Assembly: GCA_017473435.1 (NCBI GenBank)
Contig: JAFULG010000065.1
Coordinates: forward strand, 1 to 64,000
Direction: 5' to 3'
DNA from: Clostridia bacterium
GTDB lineage: Bacteria > Bacillota > Clostridia > Oscillospirales > Acutalibacteraceae
Length of the DNA stretch: 64,000 nucleotides
The translations under genes were made by a program, and so were the position numbers. This document shows, piece after piece, positions 17,588 to 25,459 of the stretch. The first letter of the stretch is position 1, and each line of letters begins with the position of its first letter. Under the pieces are notes generated by a model. It saw nothing but the letters and a program-made list of their open reading frames with translations, did not search any database and was not told the origin of the DNA.

Positions 17588-17869
17588 TTACCTCTCATCT
17601 CTGTTTTTAATGAATTCATTAAATTCATCAGTGTATATTTCAAATAATGTGAGCATTTTATCGGTCTCTTTATTTTTTGTAAAAACTAAAACTAATGACA
17701 AAAAGGTATTCCAAGTCATTTTTCGTTGCTTTTTTTCAATAGAAAGTATAGTAAACTTGCTTACTCCTATTAACTCTGCTAAAGCAGTCTGAGTCAATTC
17801 GGCTTTCTTTCTCAATACCGGTAGATTATCAGCCATGCGTTCCATTAAGATATTTTTCATTTCGTTCAA
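17588..17869 (-). CDS. XRE-family regulator, first gene of cas operon
   Basis: 93 residues with a Cro/C1-type helix-turn-helix (LPVLRKKAELTQTALAELIGVSKFTILSIEKKQRKM, shown by the T-x-x-x-L-A-E-L-I-G-V-S pattern at about 26-38). AAGGAAGTGATTG precedes TTG 17869 by a good distance; ATG 17860 is the alternative start. It is the promoter-proximal gene of the cas operon, so autogenous repression of the operon is likely. The C-terminal part is short and gives no sensor domain. Confidence 0.8.
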   Translation of the reverse strand: MNEMKNILMERMADNLPVLRKKAELTQTALAELIGVSKFTILSIEKKQRKMTWNTFLSLVLVFTKNKETDKMLTLFEIYTDEFNEFIKNRDER

Positions 17870-17902
17870 ACAATCACTTCCTTAAACCGCCTTATAATTT
17901 GT

Positions 17903-17931
17903 ATTATACAACACACATTAATCGCAGTCAA
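17903..17931 (-). promoter_or_regulatory. cas operon promoter
   Basis: Minus strand TTGACT (17931-17926), 17 nt, TATAAT (17908-17903), 34 nt before the XRE start. The whole operon to 8099 has overlaps or gaps below 10 nt and no internal terminator, so one transcript is expected. Confidence 0.85.
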
Positions 17932-17976
17932 GCAAAATGCAAATAAAAGTCACATTCTGCTGAAGCTTGTCAACAT

Positions 17977-18012
17977 TAGGAGCTGTTGCATCCGAGTACA
18001 ACAGCTCCTAAT
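17977..18012 (-). terminator. Hairpin after the C39-like gene
   Basis: TTAGGAGCTGTTG...CAACAGCTCCTAA is a 13-bp perfect inverted repeat 60 nt past the leftward stop codon. The T tract on the minus side is poor, so it may be a weak terminator or an RNA 3' end protector. Confidence 0.5.
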
Positions 18013-18073
18013 TTAATCACCTCCTAAAGTTTTTTTGAATCTTGACTATTTGTTTATAAATCCTGATTAGTTT

Positions 18074-19705
18074 TTAATAACTGATTCTTATGACGCGGTT
18101 TCGGTCGGCATTGCTACCGTTTGCTAGAAAAGCTTTAAGTGTTGTGCTTCCCTGAACGCCAGGATCATTTACAGTAAAATCAGCAGTTGAAAAACTTGTT
18201 GTACTTGAGCCAATGTAACCTGTGATCACCACCCAGTGCTGGTATGAGCCTGAACTTGTATTGGCTCCGATAATGACAGGTTTACCTTCTTTCAGTTTTG
18301 AATAAATCGTAGATAACATATTGTTTGTTACACTTGAATTATACACTTTGCTTGTAAGTCCTACTTTTGTTAAAGAACTCCAATACAAATCATTATTAGA
18401 GTAGCTTAACATATTTCTCATCGTGTTGGGATATACGGTTTTTCCGGTTTTATAAGAATAAACCATAGCTATAGAAGTTGTAAGACAACCTACATTCCCA
18501 ATTGTTTTAGTGCCAATGTAAACATTTTTCCATCTGCTGTCTCCTTGTTTAAAAAGTGGTACGTTAAGACTAACTTTTGCAGATGAATTATTAGATGTTT
18601 TTTTGGTGTAACTTAAAGATATCCAACCTGTCTTTCCGTTATATGTTGTTTTCCCCCAACCGTTATTTTCCTGCGTAATCTTAACTGTAGTACCCTTTGG
18701 AATTGCAGTAAGATATGAATACGATGTACCTGCGCCACTTCTGAGAACGAGTCCGCTGTTTGCTGTTATTTCCACATAGTATGATACATTTTTAACAGTT
18801 GAATTCTTTTTCCAAACAGCATATAAGGTGATATTACTATTAATTTTGACTCTTGTACCTGCAACATAAGAAGCAGTAGTTGCATTTTTATTTGTGCTCC
18901 AACCCAGGAAGGTGTATCCTGAACGAGTTGGTTTAGAAGAACTGATATTGAATGCCGTGTCAGCTTTTACAGTCTGCGATGAGGGCTGGTTATATCCTCC
19001 GTTACCGTTATATGAAAGTGTATAATACTTAGTTGTTGAAGTTTCCTTTACAGTAATTGTTCTTGTATTGGTGCCGGAAAGAGAACCGGTAATTTTAGAC
19101 TGAATCTTCCATGTGCCTGCCTTGTCTAATCTTTGACCTATCCAATTGTTATCACTGTTCTTATAAGTATATGTATATGCACATGAGCCGTCGGGACGAT
19201 AAATTGAAAGTGTCATATTGCAGGTGCCTGATCCATAAGTTTTGTAAAGGTTGTTATTTGCATCGTGGAGAAAAGCCCACACATAAACAAAATCACCTTT
19301 TTTGAAGCTTGTTGATTCAGAATTTCTTGCCTGAGACAAGGAATAGCCTGAACCTTTCAGTGATGCAAAAACATCATTATATGTTGCTCGCGAACTGTTG
19401 CCTGAACCTTTATAAGAACAATAATCCAAACATATCCAACCGGAACGTGTTCCGTTCGTACACTTGATTGAGGATGTGTAACCCCAATTACCATTCACCT
19501 TGGATACATAAAACGTAGTTCCTTTTGACGCCGCACCAACTTTTGAATAGTTTGTTCCGGCTCCGTATCTCACATAAGACCCCGAATTACCGGCAACAGA
19601 ATAGTTTCCGAGAGAATATGAAGCTGCATTTGCAGTTATAGCTACCGTACTGAAAATTGTAATCAGCACAAGTACAATAGATATGGTTCTTTTAAACTTT
19701 TTCAT
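18074..19705 (-). CDS. Secreted SH3b protein with C39-like cysteine peptidase
   Basis: 543 residues. Signal peptide at 1-27 (MKKFKRTISIVLVLITIFST...ANA-A). First bacterial SH3 domain about 30-100 (SYVRYGAGTNYSKVGAASKG...SGWICL), an InlB B-repeat-like segment about 228-300 (YTLSYNGNGGY...GWSTNKNAT...ITLYAVWKK), second SH3b about 310-370, then a papain-fold peptidase of the C39-like type: catalytic Cys in GNVGCLTTSIAM, His in QHWVVITGY, Asp in FTVNDPG. It should act outside the cell on peptide or wall material. Its 250-nt leader carries two copies of the 18-nt-spaced promoter element and a tiny ORF shared with the other SH3b gene at 26122. Secreted wall-binding proteins inside a CRISPR island are unusual. 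Confidence 0.85.
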   Translation of the reverse strand: MKKFKRTISIVLVLITIFSTVAITANAASYSLGNYSVAGNSGSYVRYGAGTNYSKVGAASKGTTFYVSKVNGNWGYTSSIKCTNGTRSGWICLDYCSYKGSGNSSRATYNDVFASLKGSGYSLSQARNSESTSFKKGDFVYVWAFLHDANNNLYKTYGSGTCNMTLSIYRPDGSCAYTYTYKNSDNNWIGQRLDKAGTWKIQSKITGSLSGTNTRTITVKETSTTKYYTLSYNGNGGYNQPSSQTVKADTAFNISSSKPTRSGYTFLGWSTNKNATTASYVAGTRVKINSNITLYAVWKKNSTVKNVSYYVEITANSGLVLRSGAGTSYSYLTAIPKGTTVKITQENNGWGKTTYNGKTGWISLSYTKKTSNNSSAKVSLNVPLFKQGDSRWKNVYIGTKTIGNVGCLTTSIAMVYSYKTGKTVYPNTMRNMLSYSNNDLYWSSLTKVGLTSKVYNSSVTNNMLSTIYSKLKEGKPVIIGANTSSGSYQHWVVITGYIGSSTTSFSTADFTVNDPGVQGSTTLKAFLANGSNADRNRVIRISY

Positions 19706-19811
19706 ATTGATATCTCCTTTTTTAGTTTTTAATAATCATATAATCTTTTTTGCTTAGCAAGAGCATATTTGCAACAATCATCCTTTGCATGGTTTTGGCA
19801 AGTCCAAATAT

Positions 19812-19838
19812 CTAAGGCCGATCTCTTGAATAAAACAT
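19812..19838 (-). CDS. Leader micro-ORF MFYSRDRP
   Basis: Eight codons after a GGAGGAAAAAAC site, 106 nt before the C39-like gene. The same micro-ORF (MVYSRDRPI) occurs at 27659-27688 in front of the second SH3b gene, with an equally strong site. Conservation of the DNA TTCAAGAGATCG could mean a regulatory leader peptide or an RNA element. See findings. Confidence 0.5.
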   Translation of the reverse strand: MFYSRDRP

Positions 19839-19869
19839 TGTTTTTTCCTCCTTTATTTTTTTATATTTA

Positions 19870-19901
19870 AATATTCATGTGCTATCTTGAAAAAATCAAA
19901 T
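19870..19901 (-). promoter_or_regulatory. 18-nt-spaced promoter-like element, copy 2 for C39-like gene
   Basis: Minus strand ATTTGA (19901-19896), 18 nt, TGAATATT (19877-19870). It lies 32 nt upstream of the leader micro-ORF start, the same distance as the 27720-27751 copy. Confidence 0.6.
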
Positions 19902-19962
19902 TAAATTAGAATTTTTTTAAAAACATTTTTCTGTGAACATCATATGATTGTTATCACACTTG

Positions 19963-19994
19963 AATATTCATTCCCTAAATCAAAAAAATCAAAA
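19963..19994 (-). promoter_or_regulatory. 18-nt-spaced promoter-like element, copy 1 for C39-like gene
   Basis: Minus strand TTTTGA (19994-19989), 18 nt, TGAATATT (19970-19963), then CAAGTGTGATAA. It sits 125 nt upstream of the micro-ORF start, identical to the 27813-27844 copy. Confidence 0.65.
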
Positions 19995-20073
19995 CAGAAG
20001 TGAAAGATTCAACAAATAAAACAAAAAAATAACACTTTGACTAAATCGAATAAAGTCAAAGTGTTTAATATGC

Positions 20074-20112
20074 AAAAAAGCACATCTTCAGCAAAAGAAG
20101 ATGTGCTTTTTA
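20074..20112 (-). terminator. Terminator at end of array 2
   Basis: AAAAAAGCACATCTTC...GAAGATGTGCTTTTT, an A/T-flanked 10-bp stem immediately after the last repeat of array 2 on the minus strand. Confidence 0.85.
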
Positions 20113-20476
20113 TATCATCCCTAATACTAGGTAATGTAGAACGGAGAAGTTTTATGACTTATATAACAAATGCGTTTTCAGTTCAATCCCTAATATTATA
20201 TTAGGTAATGTAGTATAAACACTTAGAGAAGGTTGTATAAGCTGTTGCAGGTTTCAATCCCAAACAACAGGTAATGTAGAGATGTAAAACAAACTATTTA
20301 ACGAAAGACTGAGTGTAAGTATCAATCTCTAATATTTTGTAAGGTAGTAAGTACTTAAGCAACGCGTTTTCCCTTAATATGATGTTTCAATCCCTAATAT
20401 TAGATAATGTGTGAAGACCTACTTGCAACTGCAGTACATGAATGGCTATATCAATTCCTATATAAGTTAAGATAAA
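20111..20476 (-). CRISPR. CRISPR array 2: six degenerate repeats
   Basis: Repeats near 20111, 20180, 20251, 20319, 20384 and 20448. Every one differs from the array 1 consensus: one has a 5-nt insertion in the palindrome (TATTATATTAGG), one replaces the core by CAAACAACAGG and the leader-proximal one is barely recognisable. Orientation matches array 1 and its promoter at 20493-20521. Such broad decay, including the leader-proximal repeat, suggests no recent spacer acquisition and relaxed selection. Confidence 0.88.
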
Positions 20477-20492
20477 CTTTGAATCTACATGA

Positions 20493-20521
20493 ATTATAAC
20501 ACTTGGATATTTACTTGTCAA
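20493..20521 (-). promoter_or_regulatory. Array 2 promoter (leftward)
   Basis: Minus strand TTGACA (20521-20516; written TGTCAA on plus), 17 nt, TATAAT (20498-20493). About 80 nt around it are nearly identical to the array 1 leader, so the leader was duplicated. Confidence 0.88.
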
Positions 20522-20586
20522 TATTCTTATTTTAATGCTCAGTCGAAAAACAGAATCAACTAAAAATCGTTACTCTATGCAAGCTC

Positions 20587-20615
20587 TTGACAACACAAGA
20601 AGTAGGTGTTATAAT
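20587..20615 (+). promoter_or_regulatory. Divergent rightward promoter in the array 2 leader
   Basis: TTGACA (20587-20592), 17 nt, TATAAT (20610-20615). It reads through one solitary repeat into the terminator at 20668-20716, giving an RNA of roughly 100 nt. Confidence 0.85.
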
Positions 20616-20638
20616 ACGAAGGAACACAATTTGTTGTT

Positions 20639-20667
20639 CTACATTACCTAATATTAGGGATCGAAGT
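20639..20667 (+). CRISPR. Solitary repeat downstream of the divergent promoter
   Basis: One repeat in crRNA sense to the right, canonical for the first 22 bases and diverged at the 3' handle (ATCGAAGT in place of ATTGATAC). No second repeat follows; a terminator hairpin comes directly afterwards. Confidence 0.75.
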
Positions 20668-20716
20668 GTAAAACTCCTCCGGTAACAGAAAAAATTCTGT
20701 CATCAGAGGAGTTTTC
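20668..20716. terminator. Terminator shared by solitary-repeat RNA and cas6
   Basis: AAAACTCCTC...GAGGAGTTTT with an inner ACAGAA/TTCTGT stem, flanked by A and T runs. Confidence 0.85.
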
Positions 20717-20750
20717 TTTATATCTACTAATTATCTTATAAGCATTATAT

Positions 20751-21464
20751 TTATTCGCTAATAATTTTGACCATTCCGAAGCCCTGGGCATTTTTTATGC
20801 CCAAGCCTGAATTATAAATAAATTCCAAACTTTTACTGTCACCTTTCAGCTCATATCTTCCGTTGTAGGCGTTTATCCATGTGCCCTTATAATTGGTAAC
20901 AACCTTTTTATGTATACCTAAAGGATTTACTTCAATTTCAGCAGGACACTCACCATAAACAGCACTATATTTTTTAATAAAATTCTGTTTTATACCCTTA
21001 ATGAACTCTTCATCTGCAGGAGAATGATACAAGGTATAACCGTCAGGCAAAGTACTTCTTATAACAACAGGAGTAACAGTTTCAAAAACAATACTGTTGC
21101 TGTTTATGTGCTTATTTATGATGTTTGCCCCATAAACATCAAGCACGGTATCAAAAAGTTTGATATGAGGGTTCAACTCAAGGCTTCTCTGAAAAGCATC
21201 GCAGAATTCAAAAACCGGACTTCTCAGTTCAAATGAAACAGTATCGGTAAAGCACAGATGCTTATCAATTATATTATAATTGCCTTTTAATGAACTAAGA
21301 ACAAAGGATTTAAATTTATTTTTGTCGCCATAGCCGTTATCGTGCCAGAAATCAGAGGCGTTTATTTCCGCAAGCTTTGAGTATACAGCGCTCTGAAGCT
21401 GATAATTATAATTAAAAGGTACGCAGAATGGTCGGGTAAGCTTAAATATAATCTGAATTTGCAT
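20751..21464 (-). CDS. cas6: Cas6 pre-crRNA endonuclease
   Basis: 237 residues from ATG 21464 (site TAGGAG, 7 nt). Cas6 hallmarks: an N-terminal RAMP strand MQIQIIFKLTRP, a middle FVLSSLKGNY segment and the C-terminal glycine-rich loop GLGIKNAQGFGMVKII. Cas6 cuts pre-crRNA in the repeat about 8 nt from its 3' end, leaving a repeat-derived 5' tag (here ATTGATAC). It lies 9 kb from the other cas genes, between two arrays. Its only visible upstream signal is the array 3 leader, so it may be made by read-through of the array 3 transcript. Confidence 0.88.
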   Translation of the reverse strand: MQIQIIFKLTRPFCVPFNYNYQLQSAVYSKLAEINASDFWHDNGYGDKNKFKSFVLSSLKGNYNIIDKHLCFTDTVSFELRSPVFEFCDAFQRSLELNPHIKLFDTVLDVYGANIINKHINSNSIVFETVTPVVIRSTLPDGYTLYHSPADEEFIKGIKQNFIKKYSAVYGECPAEIEVNPLGIHKKVVTNYKGTWINAYNGRYELKGDSKSLEFIYNSGLGIKNAQGFGMVKIISE

Positions 21465-21487
21465 TATAATTACTCCTATAAATAAAA

Positions 21488-21529
21488 TTAAACACAGTGA
21501 ACCTAACATGGAATTCACTGTGTTTTTTA
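21488..21529 (-). terminator. Hairpin between array 3 and cas6
   Basis: AACACAGTGAA...TTCACTGTGTT with T6 on the plus side and AATTTTA on the minus side. For leftward transcription the U tract is weak, so partial read-through into cas6 is plausible. Confidence 0.65.
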
Positions 21530-21675
21530 ATCCCTAATGTTAGGTAATATATAATCCTTTTGACCAGCCAGGAGTTTAGTCTCACAAGTATAAATTCCTA
21601 TATTAGGTAATGTAGAAGGTACTCGACTTAACTTAGAGACACTAGAGTATCAATCCCTATTTTCGGTAAGTAAAA
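21523..21675 (-). CRISPR. CRISPR array 3: three degenerate repeats
   Basis: Repeats near 21524, 21588 and 21647, all imperfect (TAATGTTAGG, ATTCCTATATTAGG and CCTATTTTCGG in the core). The direction is leftward, driven by the promoter at 21695-21723. It lies just upstream of cas6. Confidence 0.8.
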
Positions 21676-21694
21676 AATAACCTTTGCTTATTAT

Positions 21695-21723
21695 ATTTTA
21701 ACAACAAATGTTTAAAGTGTCAA
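21695..21723 (-). promoter_or_regulatory. Array 3 promoter
   Basis: Minus strand TTGACA (21723-21718), 17 nt, TAAAAT (21700-21695). No divergent partner promoter is seen here. Confidence 0.7.
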
Positions 21724-21771
21724 TATTGTGTGCATCTTTTATGCGTAAATTACGTCATTTCAAGGAAAAAC

Positions 21772-22155
21772 TTAAAGTTTTAGTTTGTATTGTTTCCTCC
21801 AAACCTTCCTTGTTATTACACCGAAGATAATTTCTTCGCAACTCAGAAGCATGCAATAAATAAATCCGTACCAAGATAATTTAACAATAAAAAACTCAAC
21901 ATAATCAAATATTTCGAACATAAGTTGTGAAATCAAATAAAGATTGATCGGCAAACTACATATGGCAACAATTAAGAACATCCATAAACTTTCTCTTTTT
22001 CTACAGATGGGTAATACTGCTATTATACCGAATGCCGACAAAACCGATATTATCAAATATAAAACAGATTCATTTAAAACTGATACGAATGAAAAGTATG
22101 TCGGAATAAGCATAAATAACAATTGTAGAAAACTTTTTTTATTTAAACAAACCAT
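21772..22155 (-). CDS. Small integral membrane protein next to M50 peptidase
   Basis: 127 residues from ATG 22155 (GAGGTAATATT site). Four predicted transmembrane stretches: LLFMLIPTYFSFVSVL, VLYLIISVLSAFGIIAVL, LWMFLIVAICSLPINLYLI and SWYGFIYCMLLSCEEIIFGV, with a basic C-terminus (RKVWRKQYKLKL). No family recognised. It overlaps the M50 peptidase gene by 13 nt, so the two proteins are probably made together and may form a membrane complex. Confidence 0.65.
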   Translation of the reverse strand: MVCLNKKSFLQLLFMLIPTYFSFVSVLNESVLYLIISVLSAFGIIAVLPICRKRESLWMFLIVAICSLPINLYLISQLMFEIFDYVEFFIVKLSWYGFIYCMLLSCEEIIFGVITRKVWRKQYKLKL

Positions 22156-23114
22156 AATATTACCTCGAAAATATTTATTAAGATTGTAAAAGGCAAAGCA
22201 ATTTGTAAAACTACAACAATACAACAAAAACTTAATGTTGCTTTACCAATTATTCCATTATGATAAAGCCTCTTTATTCTAAAAGAACTACTTAAAATAT
22301 CTTTTGACCTTTGTACTAAATCATCAACTCCAAAAATTTCACTTAAAATTTTAACGCCATCAAATCCATTAATAAAAGTGAGATTGAGCACTCCTAAAAA
22401 AATGTTATTTATTGCTGCTCCGAGAAAGAATCCACTTAGCAAATATATTTTACTGGATAAAAACAGAAACAATCCTGCAAGTAAAAAATTCATTTCCACA
22501 CCAGCTGCGTTGATTTGAATTTTTTTAATTGTACTTTTTATGTTTTTTTCATTTATTAATACATATGCACCCGGTAAAAAACACCTTAACATAATCCCTA
22601 GTTCGTAAACTTTACCGCCGTAAGATAAACAAGCAATCATATGGCCTAATTCGTGAAAAATCAACCCTACAATCACTCCAATAAACCCACCGATAATTAA
22701 ATAATCGATATTAATGTCGGAATAACTATTAAAAAAATTAAAGGCTGAAAATAATATAGTTGGAAACCAAGTAATAACCAACATAGTGTTTAATATAAAC
22801 GCTATTAATCGAGTTTTTATAGAAACTTTTGGTCTCCATACAGTAACCAGTAACGCAAACACTGATTTGCAGAGAAAACTATTATCACGAATTATGTCTT
22901 TATTTCTTAAACGAGCTAATATTAGATCAACATCTTTCTGTTTGAGTGTTTTATCAATTTTATAAGGATTGGTTTTTCCGTCAAGTTGTCTTGCAAACCA
23001 AAATGTATATGAATCCAGTTTATGTTGTTTGTTTAACAGATCATTTTTAATTATATACTCGTTCTCATTTGTTTTTTTGAATCTTAACCAGTTAGCAAGC
23101 TTAGGATAATTCAT
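22143..23114 (-). CDS. M50-family (site-2-protease-like) membrane metallopeptidase
   Basis: 323 residues. The zinc motif HELGH sits in a membrane segment (FHELGHMIACLSYGG, about 151-165) and the second M50 motif appears as FINGFDGVKIL (about 247-257). Several hydrophobic segments surround them. The first about 80 residues form a small soluble domain (NWLRFKKTNENEYII...NPYKIDKTLKQKDVDLILARL) like the N-terminal part of M50 proteins in peptide-maturation clusters. Family members cut substrates inside the membrane, for example anti-sigma factors or leader peptides. It lies downstream of the dead traG in a unit headed by the 18-nt-spaced element at 25460. Confidence 0.8.
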   Translation of the reverse strand: MNYPKLANWLRFKKTNENEYIIKNDLLNKQHKLDSYTFWFARQLDGKTNPYKIDKTLKQKDVDLILARLRNKDIIRDNSFLCKSVFALLVTVWRPKVSIKTRLIAFILNTMLVITWFPTILFSAFNFFNSYSDINIDYLIIGGFIGVIVGLIFHELGHMIACLSYGGKVYELGIMLRCFLPGAYVLINEKNIKSTIKKIQINAAGVEMNFLLAGLFLFLSSKIYLLSGFFLGAAINNIFLGVLNLTFINGFDGVKILSEIFGVDDLVQRSKDILSSSFRIKRLYHNGIIGKATLSFCCIVVVLQIALPFTILINIFEVILWFV

Positions 23115-23173
23115 ATTGTTTCATTCCTTTGCTTTTATTGATTGTTTGTTTTGAAATACTAATTTATGAATTG

Positions 23174-24763
23174 TTATTCCGATTCTCCAAATAGCTCATC
23201 AAACAACTCTTTAGCCGTCTTACTTGCTTTTTTATTTGAATCAGGCTTAACCTTTTCGTTTTCCAGTGGCTTTTCGTAACGCCTATCGAATGACCTTTTC
23301 TTTTTCGGAAACGGAAAATTGTATATATTATCTATACCTGATACCCATTCAGAAAAAGTTAAAAACACAGGTTCGAAATCGCTTTTCACATCAGTCAAAT
23401 CAGCTTCAGGATATGAAGCGAATACGTTTATATATTGATAATCAGGAAGTTTTGTAACAAAAGGGTATTGACCGCTTTTTAATATTAACACTTCAGCTCC
23501 GTCATCAAACTTTTTCAAATGTTACATTTCGCTGATATTTATCAAATCATGTTCTACGCCATAATAATCATATTCCTTCCCACATAGTTTTGATATAGTA
23601 TCAAGAAAAACAAATTCCTTAGAAGGAAAAACTATCTAATCACAATTTGATATAATTGTATCAGCATTTTCTTTATATTTATTCTTAAGTTGACCGAAAG
23701 ACTGACCAAAGAGAAAATATCTGATATTATGTCCTCTAGCCTCTGAGATGCGATTTTCAAAATTATCAACTGCAGGTAAATTACTGAATTCGTCTAAAAC
23801 AAAATTTACCCTTCTGGGAAGCTTTGAGTCCGAGAACTGCGCGGAATATGTAATCAAATATTGATAACATTGAGTAAAAAACAGAGTAATAAGAAACCCT
23901 AACGAAGTTTTTTCATCAGGATAAATAATATAAATTATAGTCTTATTTTCTGCAAGATCTTTGAAATCTATATCATTTCTGCAAAGCAATTCAAGTAATG
24001 ATTTATTCTGTATAAACGGTTTAAGTCCTTGTTTTAAGGTTGAATAAATACAGCTTGATGTTTTTTCGGCAACAAGATCTAAAATGGCATGCATAGAAAT
24101 AGCCGCGCTCGACATTTGGTCCATATCAAACAGCATTTCTCTGAGCACATTAGCATTGCTTTCGTGAGTCATCTGTATAACATTTGACAGATTAAAACTT
24201 TCTAAATCCATCAAGTTCTCTGTACAATATGTTAAAAGCATTTCTGCGTTTTCTGGCCAGTATATATCGTTTGCCGAGTGCTTTGCGGGTCCCATTACCG
24301 CACAAACAAAATCATTAATTGCTTGTTCTGCCTCAGGCATATTACCGTTTATATATAAATCAAAAACCAAACTTAAAGGATTCCAACCATTAGATTTAGT
24401 TATGTCTCTCAGGTTTAAAACCAGAACATTGTAACCTTTGGCTTTTGCATAAGATGCCGTTCTTCTGTATGCCTCTCCCTTCGGGTCGTTTATTATAGCA
24501 TTTTCTCCTGCAAAAATTATGGAATTTATGATGTTTATTTCAATAACTCTTGATTTTTTGCTGCCAGTTGCTCCTTGAATATAATAATGTGCATCCGTTG
24601 AATCAACATATAAAATATTATTCTCGTAAAATAATGGTACGCCACAACCTTTACTTTTATTTGCTTTTCTAGTGATAGGAACACAAATCTCTTTTATCTC
24701 ATCAGCGGTAGCAAATCTAGATTTATTTTTGGTAACATATTGGATATATTTAGCTTCGTACAT
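23174..24763 (-). pseudogene. traG: TraG/VirD4 coupling protein, two nonsense codons
   Basis: One frame runs from ATG 24763 (site GAGGAG) to 23174 with two stops. Walker A reads GATGSKKS (a Lys replaces the usual Gly), Walker B is FVLDEFSNLP, and SEARGHNIRYFLFGQS precedes ...IISNCD. A TAG then interrupts at about 23635, where family members usually have an aromatic residue. The frame continues with PSKEFVFLDTISKLCG, a second stop (TAA, about 23524) falls at ISEM-stop-HLKKF, and the TraG tail YPFVTKLPDY follows. Substitutions TGG to TAG and CAA to TAA would explain both. The N-terminal membrane segment of normal coupling proteins is also absent. Coupling proteins feed the relaxosome into the conjugation channel; this one is dead. 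Confidence 0.75.
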
Positions 24764-25196
24764 TGCTTCTTTTCTCCTCTTTTTCTTCATTGATGGCAAA
24801 ACCTATTTTTACCTTTGGCTGCTCTTTTGGAAGCTGCAGCAGTACTTGCTCAATGTTAAAAAATGATTTGAGTTTTGCTATGAGCTCATCATTACATTTT
24901 TCATTGATTACAAACACGCAGTTAATACGATTTAGGTTATCTTTAACGAAAAACATAAAAGCATCAAAGTATCGGTTTAAAATTTTATTGTTCCATTCAG
25001 AAATATCAATAACAACATTCCCTGTATATTCATTTTTAAACCTTAACAGATGTCTGGATTCATATAAGAATCTGTCAATTTCACGAAAACGCTCATTCTC
25101 AGAAACATAAAGGAAATTAAAATCATAATATCCGTCAGGAAATATTTTTAAACATCTGTCTTTGACTTTCTCGTAAGTACCAATTATAATTTTCAT
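24750..25196 (-). CDS. ICE-associated protein of unknown role
   Basis: 148 residues from ATG 25196 (AAAGGAGAG site). It starts KIIIGTYEKVKDRCLKIFPDGYYDF, has an alternating strand-helix layout (NVVIDISEWN, INCVFVINEKCNDELIAKLKSFF) and an acidic-basic tail (NEEKEEKRS). I do not recognise a domain. It overlaps the traG remnant by 14 nt and follows a small conjugation-associated ORF, so it is probably left over from an integrative conjugative element. Confidence 0.5.
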   Translation of the reverse strand: MKIIIGTYEKVKDRCLKIFPDGYYDFNFLYVSENERFREIDRFLYESRHLLRFKNEYTGNVVIDISEWNNKILNRYFDAFMFFVKDNLNRINCVFVINEKCNDELIAKLKSFFNIEQVLLQLPKEQPKVKIGFAINEEKEEKRSNVRS

Positions 25197-25207
25197 TTTA
25201 CTCTCCT

Positions 25208-25381
25208 TTAGTAATCTACTTTCGCTCTGCATATTTTTCGGTTCGCATCTTTTTTCTTATCGGGTATCACTTTAGGACTTGGATTTAAGCATCCAAAATC
25301 TTCCCATCTGTTTCTTTTTAAGCTGTTTATATTCTTTTGATCCTTTTTTGACAGCTTATCATATGCAACAAACTTTTTCAT
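25208..25381 (-). CDS. 57-residue protein common upstream of traG in clostridial ICEs
   Basis: A short frame (KKFVAYDKLSKKDQKNINSL...WEDFGCLNPSPKVIPDKK) starts at ATG 25381, 6 nt after AAGGAGG. The pattern KFV-x-Y/F-x-KLSKK...W-x-x-x-NP...K-x-x-N-RK is one I know from small proteins beside VirD4/TraG genes in Clostridia. It is promoter-proximal behind the 18-nt-spaced element at 25460-25491 and heads the unit that continues through traG to the M50 gene. Function unknown. Confidence 0.6.
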   Translation of the reverse strand: MKKFVAYDKLSKKDQKNINSLKRNRWEDFGCLNPSPKVIPDKKKDANRKICRAKVDY

Positions 25382-25459
25382 TTTTTCACCTCCTTAAATT
25401 TCACATCAGATAATTCTTTATAGATCAAAAACACTTACAATTTAATTGTGTTACACTTT

